From: Thermoplasmata archaeon M9B2D
GTDB taxonomy: Archaea; Thermoplasmatota; E2; DHVEG-1
Direction: 5' to 3'
NCBI GenBank assembly: GCA_002900555.1
Contig: MUGD01000068.1
Location: 1 to 16,005, forward strand
Length of the DNA: 16,005 nucleotides
Shown here: positions 14,156-16,005 of the stretch, in pieces
How the letters are laid out: each line of letters begins with the position of its first letter
Position numbering within the stretch: position 1 is the stretch's first letter
Made by a program: the position numbers and the translations under genes
The notes under the pieces: model-generated
Databases searched by the model: none
Seen by the model: the letters and a program-made list of their open reading frames with translations, nothing else
Told to the model about the DNA's origin: nothing

Positions 14156-14233
14156 AGATTAGAACATCATATAAATATTGCGGTTGTGTAAATATATAAA
14201 AAAAAATGAAATTTTTTCATATATCACCTCAAC

Positions 14234-14242
14234 GTTTAAATA
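14234..14242 (+). promoter_or_regulatory. TATA box for the UbiA prenyltransferase gene
   Basis: GTTTAAATA lies 45-53 bases before the ATG at 14287 and predicts a leader of about 20-25 bases carrying GGGAG (14274-14278). The inferred transcription start coincides with GGTCTTACC at 14256-14264. Confidence 0.5.
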
Positions 14243-14286
14243 CCTCATAACTTTTGGTCTTACCATTCATTTAGGGAGTTATAAGA

Positions 14287-15195
14287 ATGAAAACATTCTA
14301 TCTTTGGCAGATTGTAAAATTGGCAAGAATGCCGATTGTCCTTGCGGTTATCCCCCTCTTTCTTATTGGGGTATTGTTTGCATTGCGTACCGGTGCAACC
14401 TTCTCTGTTTCGAACTTCATCTGGGGTTTTTGTATCTTATTCATCATTGAGATTGCTGCATCCTATGCAAACGATTATTTTGATTATCAAGCAGATAAGC
14501 ATAATAGACAATTTGGCTTTTCTGGAGGCAGTGGCGTTCTTCTGGAATATCCTAAGCTTCTTCCATTTGCGAAATGGGCGTCAATCTTTTTGTTTATTCT
14601 CGCCTTGCTCTTGACGAGTTTTTTCATTGTTGTCACATCATTGTCCCTTTGGGTGTTTGCTTACATTGGTGTTGCCGTGTTTTTCTGCTGGTTTTATACA
14701 GCTCCTCCGCTTCGTCTTGTCTATCGTGGTCTTGGTGAAATCCCTCATATGCTTGCCGGAGTGATGTTTCCTGGATGGGGATATCTCATTCTCACAGGGA
14801 CCCTCACACCAGATTTGGTGCTATTCGCAATTCCATTTGGATTTCTTGGACTCACCGTAATCCTCAACTTTGAGATCCCTGATAGAGAGGCTGACATCCA
14901 TGGTGGAAAACGAAATCTTATTGTTATGAAGGGTCGGTATTTTTCTTTTATTACTATCATGACTCTGTACCTCGCAGCGTTTCTTTTCCTCCTGTTTCTT
15001 TCCTTTACATCCTGGTTACATATGACAATAAATCTGTGGATTATCGCTCTTTTTACATTTGTTCCTCTGGCTGTGTCTGTCGTTCCTGTTATAAAAAAGG
15101 TTGTTGACCGTCAACGTGCAACAAAATACGCGATACGCAATGCAATCGTAGGGTTCCTGACCGTTATCCTTATAACGTTAGTCCTTTTGATATAG
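14287..15195 (+). CDS. UbiA-family prenyltransferase, MenA- or lycopene elongase-like
   Basis: This encodes 302 residues with about eight to nine membrane helices. The first aspartate motif is NDYFDYQAD (Asn62, Asp63, Asp66, Asp70) and the second is DREAD (Asp199, Asp203), the Mg-prenyl diphosphate sites of the UbiA superfamily. YTAPPLRLVYRGLGE (137-151) and SGGSGVLLE after the first motif resemble MenA, which prenylates dihydroxynaphthoate for menaquinone. The neighbour 60 bases downstream is a fused lycopene cyclase, and in haloarchaea UbiA enzymes of this size add C5 units to lycopene. Sequence alone does not choose between quinone, carotenoid and lipid prenylation. GGGAG lies 8 bases before the ATG, with a TATA box further upstream, divergent from the PQQ-type gene. 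Confidence 0.88.
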   Translation: MKTFYLWQIVKLARMPIVLAVIPLFLIGVLFALRTGATFSVSNFIWGFCILFIIEIAASYANDYFDYQADKHNRQFGFSGGSGVLLEYPKLLPFAKWASIFLFILALLLTSFFIVVTSLSLWVFAYIGVAVFFCWFYTAPPLRLVYRGLGEIPHMLAGVMFPGWGYLILTGTLTPDLVLFAIPFGFLGLTVILNFEIPDREADIHGGKRNLIVMKGRYFSFITIMTLYLAAFLFLLFLSFTSWLHMTINLWIIALFTFVPLAVSVVPVIKKVVDRQRATKYAIRNAIVGFLTVILITLVLLI

Positions 15196-15198
15196 CAT

Positions 15199-15240
15199 GG
15201 TTTTATAAAAGGTTATAGGTTATTCGGTAAAAACCTTACC
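15199..15240 (+). promoter_or_regulatory. Promoter with inverted repeat at the inferred start, before the lycopene cyclase gene
   Basis: TATA element TTTTATAAAA (15201-15210) predicts a transcription start near 15231. That point lies inside an inverted repeat, GGTAA (15226-15230), AAACC, TTACC (15236-15240). The position is that of an operator that could block RNA polymerase. A direct repeat GGTTAT occurs twice just upstream (15211-15223). The leader then carries GGTGA (15247-15251) before the ATG. Confidence 0.45.
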
Positions 15241-15255
15241 AAAAACGGTGAAATC

Positions 15256-15975
15256 ATGACGATAAATTATCTCCTGCTTGATATCCTCATAATCATATTT
15301 CCTCTTCTGCTTTCGTTTAAATGGAAGTTTGCATACTATCGATACTACAAAGCGTTGTTCCCTGCAATCGCTGTTGTTGGGTTCGGGTACATCATCTGGG
15401 ATGCGATTGTGACCGCACGAGGCGACTGGTGGTTTAACTACGAGTATCTATCTGATGTCTCTATCATAGGATTACCCATTGAGGAGATCTTGTTCTTCGT
15501 TGTGGTACCGTACTCCTGTATATTTATTTACGAGAATCTCGAGTATTTCTTCCCTGATAAAAAGATACGGTACAATAGAATGTTTTATCTGGGATTGACA
15601 GTGCTCTTCATCATTGGCGGCATTGCATTCTATCATCAGGATTATACGATTCTTGCTTTCATGTCGTGTGCATTTTTTTTCATTGTCGCAGTATGGCGCT
15701 TCCCGTACATTCTGCAATCACGCAACTACTGGCTGTACATAGGCATCTCCATGATTCCCTTCATTATCTTCAATTATCTGTTGACTTCCATTCCTATCGT
15801 TCTGTACAATCCAGCAGCCATCTGGGGCGGGGATGGTCTTTGGAACGGCAGGTTCCTTACGATACCTCTTGAGGATTTCTTCTATAACTTCTCGATGCTT
15901 TCCTTCTATCTGCTCGTTTACCTCTATTTCAAAAAACGATGGATATCCAATAAAAACGATAAAAATAATTCATAA
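15256..15975 (+). CDS. crtY: Fused lycopene cyclase (CrtYc-CrtYd type)
   Basis: This encodes 239 residues with about seven membrane helices and two tandem copies of the lycopene cyclase domain. Copy one has WDAIVTARGDWWFN (49-61) and LPIEEILFF (73-81); copy two has YNPAAIWG (184-191) and IPLEDFFYN (203-211). The PxE[ED] motifs are the characteristic acidic pairs, thought to act in ring closure. In actinobacteria the two halves are separate proteins; archaea and Bacteroidetes have the fused form seen here. The product would be gamma- or beta-carotene from lycopene. It has its own promoter 60 bases after the UbiA gene, with GGTGA before the ATG. It ends 30 bases before the window edge; phytoene synthase or desaturase genes may follow outside it. 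Confidence 0.9.
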   Translation: MTINYLLLDILIIIFPLLLSFKWKFAYYRYYKALFPAIAVVGFGYIIWDAIVTARGDWWFNYEYLSDVSIIGLPIEEILFFVVVPYSCIFIYENLEYFFPDKKIRYNRMFYLGLTVLFIIGGIAFYHQDYTILAFMSCAFFFIVAVWRFPYILQSRNYWLYIGISMIPFIIFNYLLTSIPIVLYNPAAIWGGDGLWNGRFLTIPLEDFFYNFSMLSFYLLVYLYFKKRWISNKNDKNNS

Positions 15976-16005
15976 TTACAGCTATATCGGGTATAAATTG
16001 ATATA

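Noticed and set aside
14178..14450. 90-codon plus-strand frame across the divergent spacer and UbiA start
   Set aside because: It overlaps the UbiA gene in another frame; UbiA has its own TATA box, ribosome binding site and full family motifs.
1..16005. CRISPR array, insertion sequence, phage or plasmid functions
   Set aside because: No regularly spaced repeats, no transposase or integrase frame, and no terminal inverted repeats were seen by eye.

Overview
The window looks like chromosomal DNA of an archaeon, most likely a euryarchaeote near Thermoplasmatota; this placement is an inference from gene content and was not tested by a search. The support is: archaeal-type TATA boxes 20-35 bases before inferred starts, Shine-Dalgarno sequences of the GGAGGTGAT type mixed with near-leaderless starts, short tightly packed transcription units, several membrane-anchored or lipobox surface proteins, and a fused CrtY-type lycopene cyclase next to a UbiA prenyltransferase. 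There is no rRNA, tRNA, CRISPR array, transposase or phage gene.

Layout. Bases 1-690: the end of a small membrane protein and a membrane-anchored helical protein. Bases 690-2100: a spacer with a near-palindrome, a lipoprotein with a molybdopterin-binding-type fold, and the broken 3' end of a 1-pyrroline-5-carboxylate dehydrogenase gene. Bases 2097-2800: a small acidic surface protein and an AT-rich spacer. Bases 2800-6231 (minus strand): a three-gene operon made of an isochorismatase-like hydrolase fused to a thioredoxin-reductase-like flavoprotein, an RlmN-like radical SAM enzyme coupled to it by an ATGA overlap, and a PD40 beta-propeller lipoprotein. Bases 6280-8340 (plus strand): a possible mini-gene with a terminator-like hairpin, a persulfide-dioxygenase-like metallo-beta-lactamase protein, and a DUF362/ferredoxin protein. 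Bases 8341-11526 (minus strand): a dihydrolipoamide-dehydrogenase-like enzyme abutting a SOUL haem-binding protein, and a membrane-anchored LEA14/WHy-type protein. Bases 11672-16005: carotenoid genes on the plus strand (CrtZ-like hydroxylase, UbiA prenyltransferase, fused lycopene cyclase), with an extracellular PQQ-type sugar dehydrogenase and a superoxide-reductase-like small secreted protein on the minus strand between them.

How the genes may work together. The right third points to cyclic, possibly hydroxylated carotenoids (or retinal precursors); phytoene synthase and desaturase are not in view. The middle is rich in thiol, flavin and Fe-S redox proteins, but no complete named pathway is present. 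The most unusual unit is the minus-strand operon at 2800-6231. Its RlmN-like enzyme keeps the Fe-S cysteines and the methyl-carrying cysteine but lacks the second catalytic cysteine of RlmN. The gene in front of it appears to be a fusion created by a deletion that joined two formerly overlapping genes.
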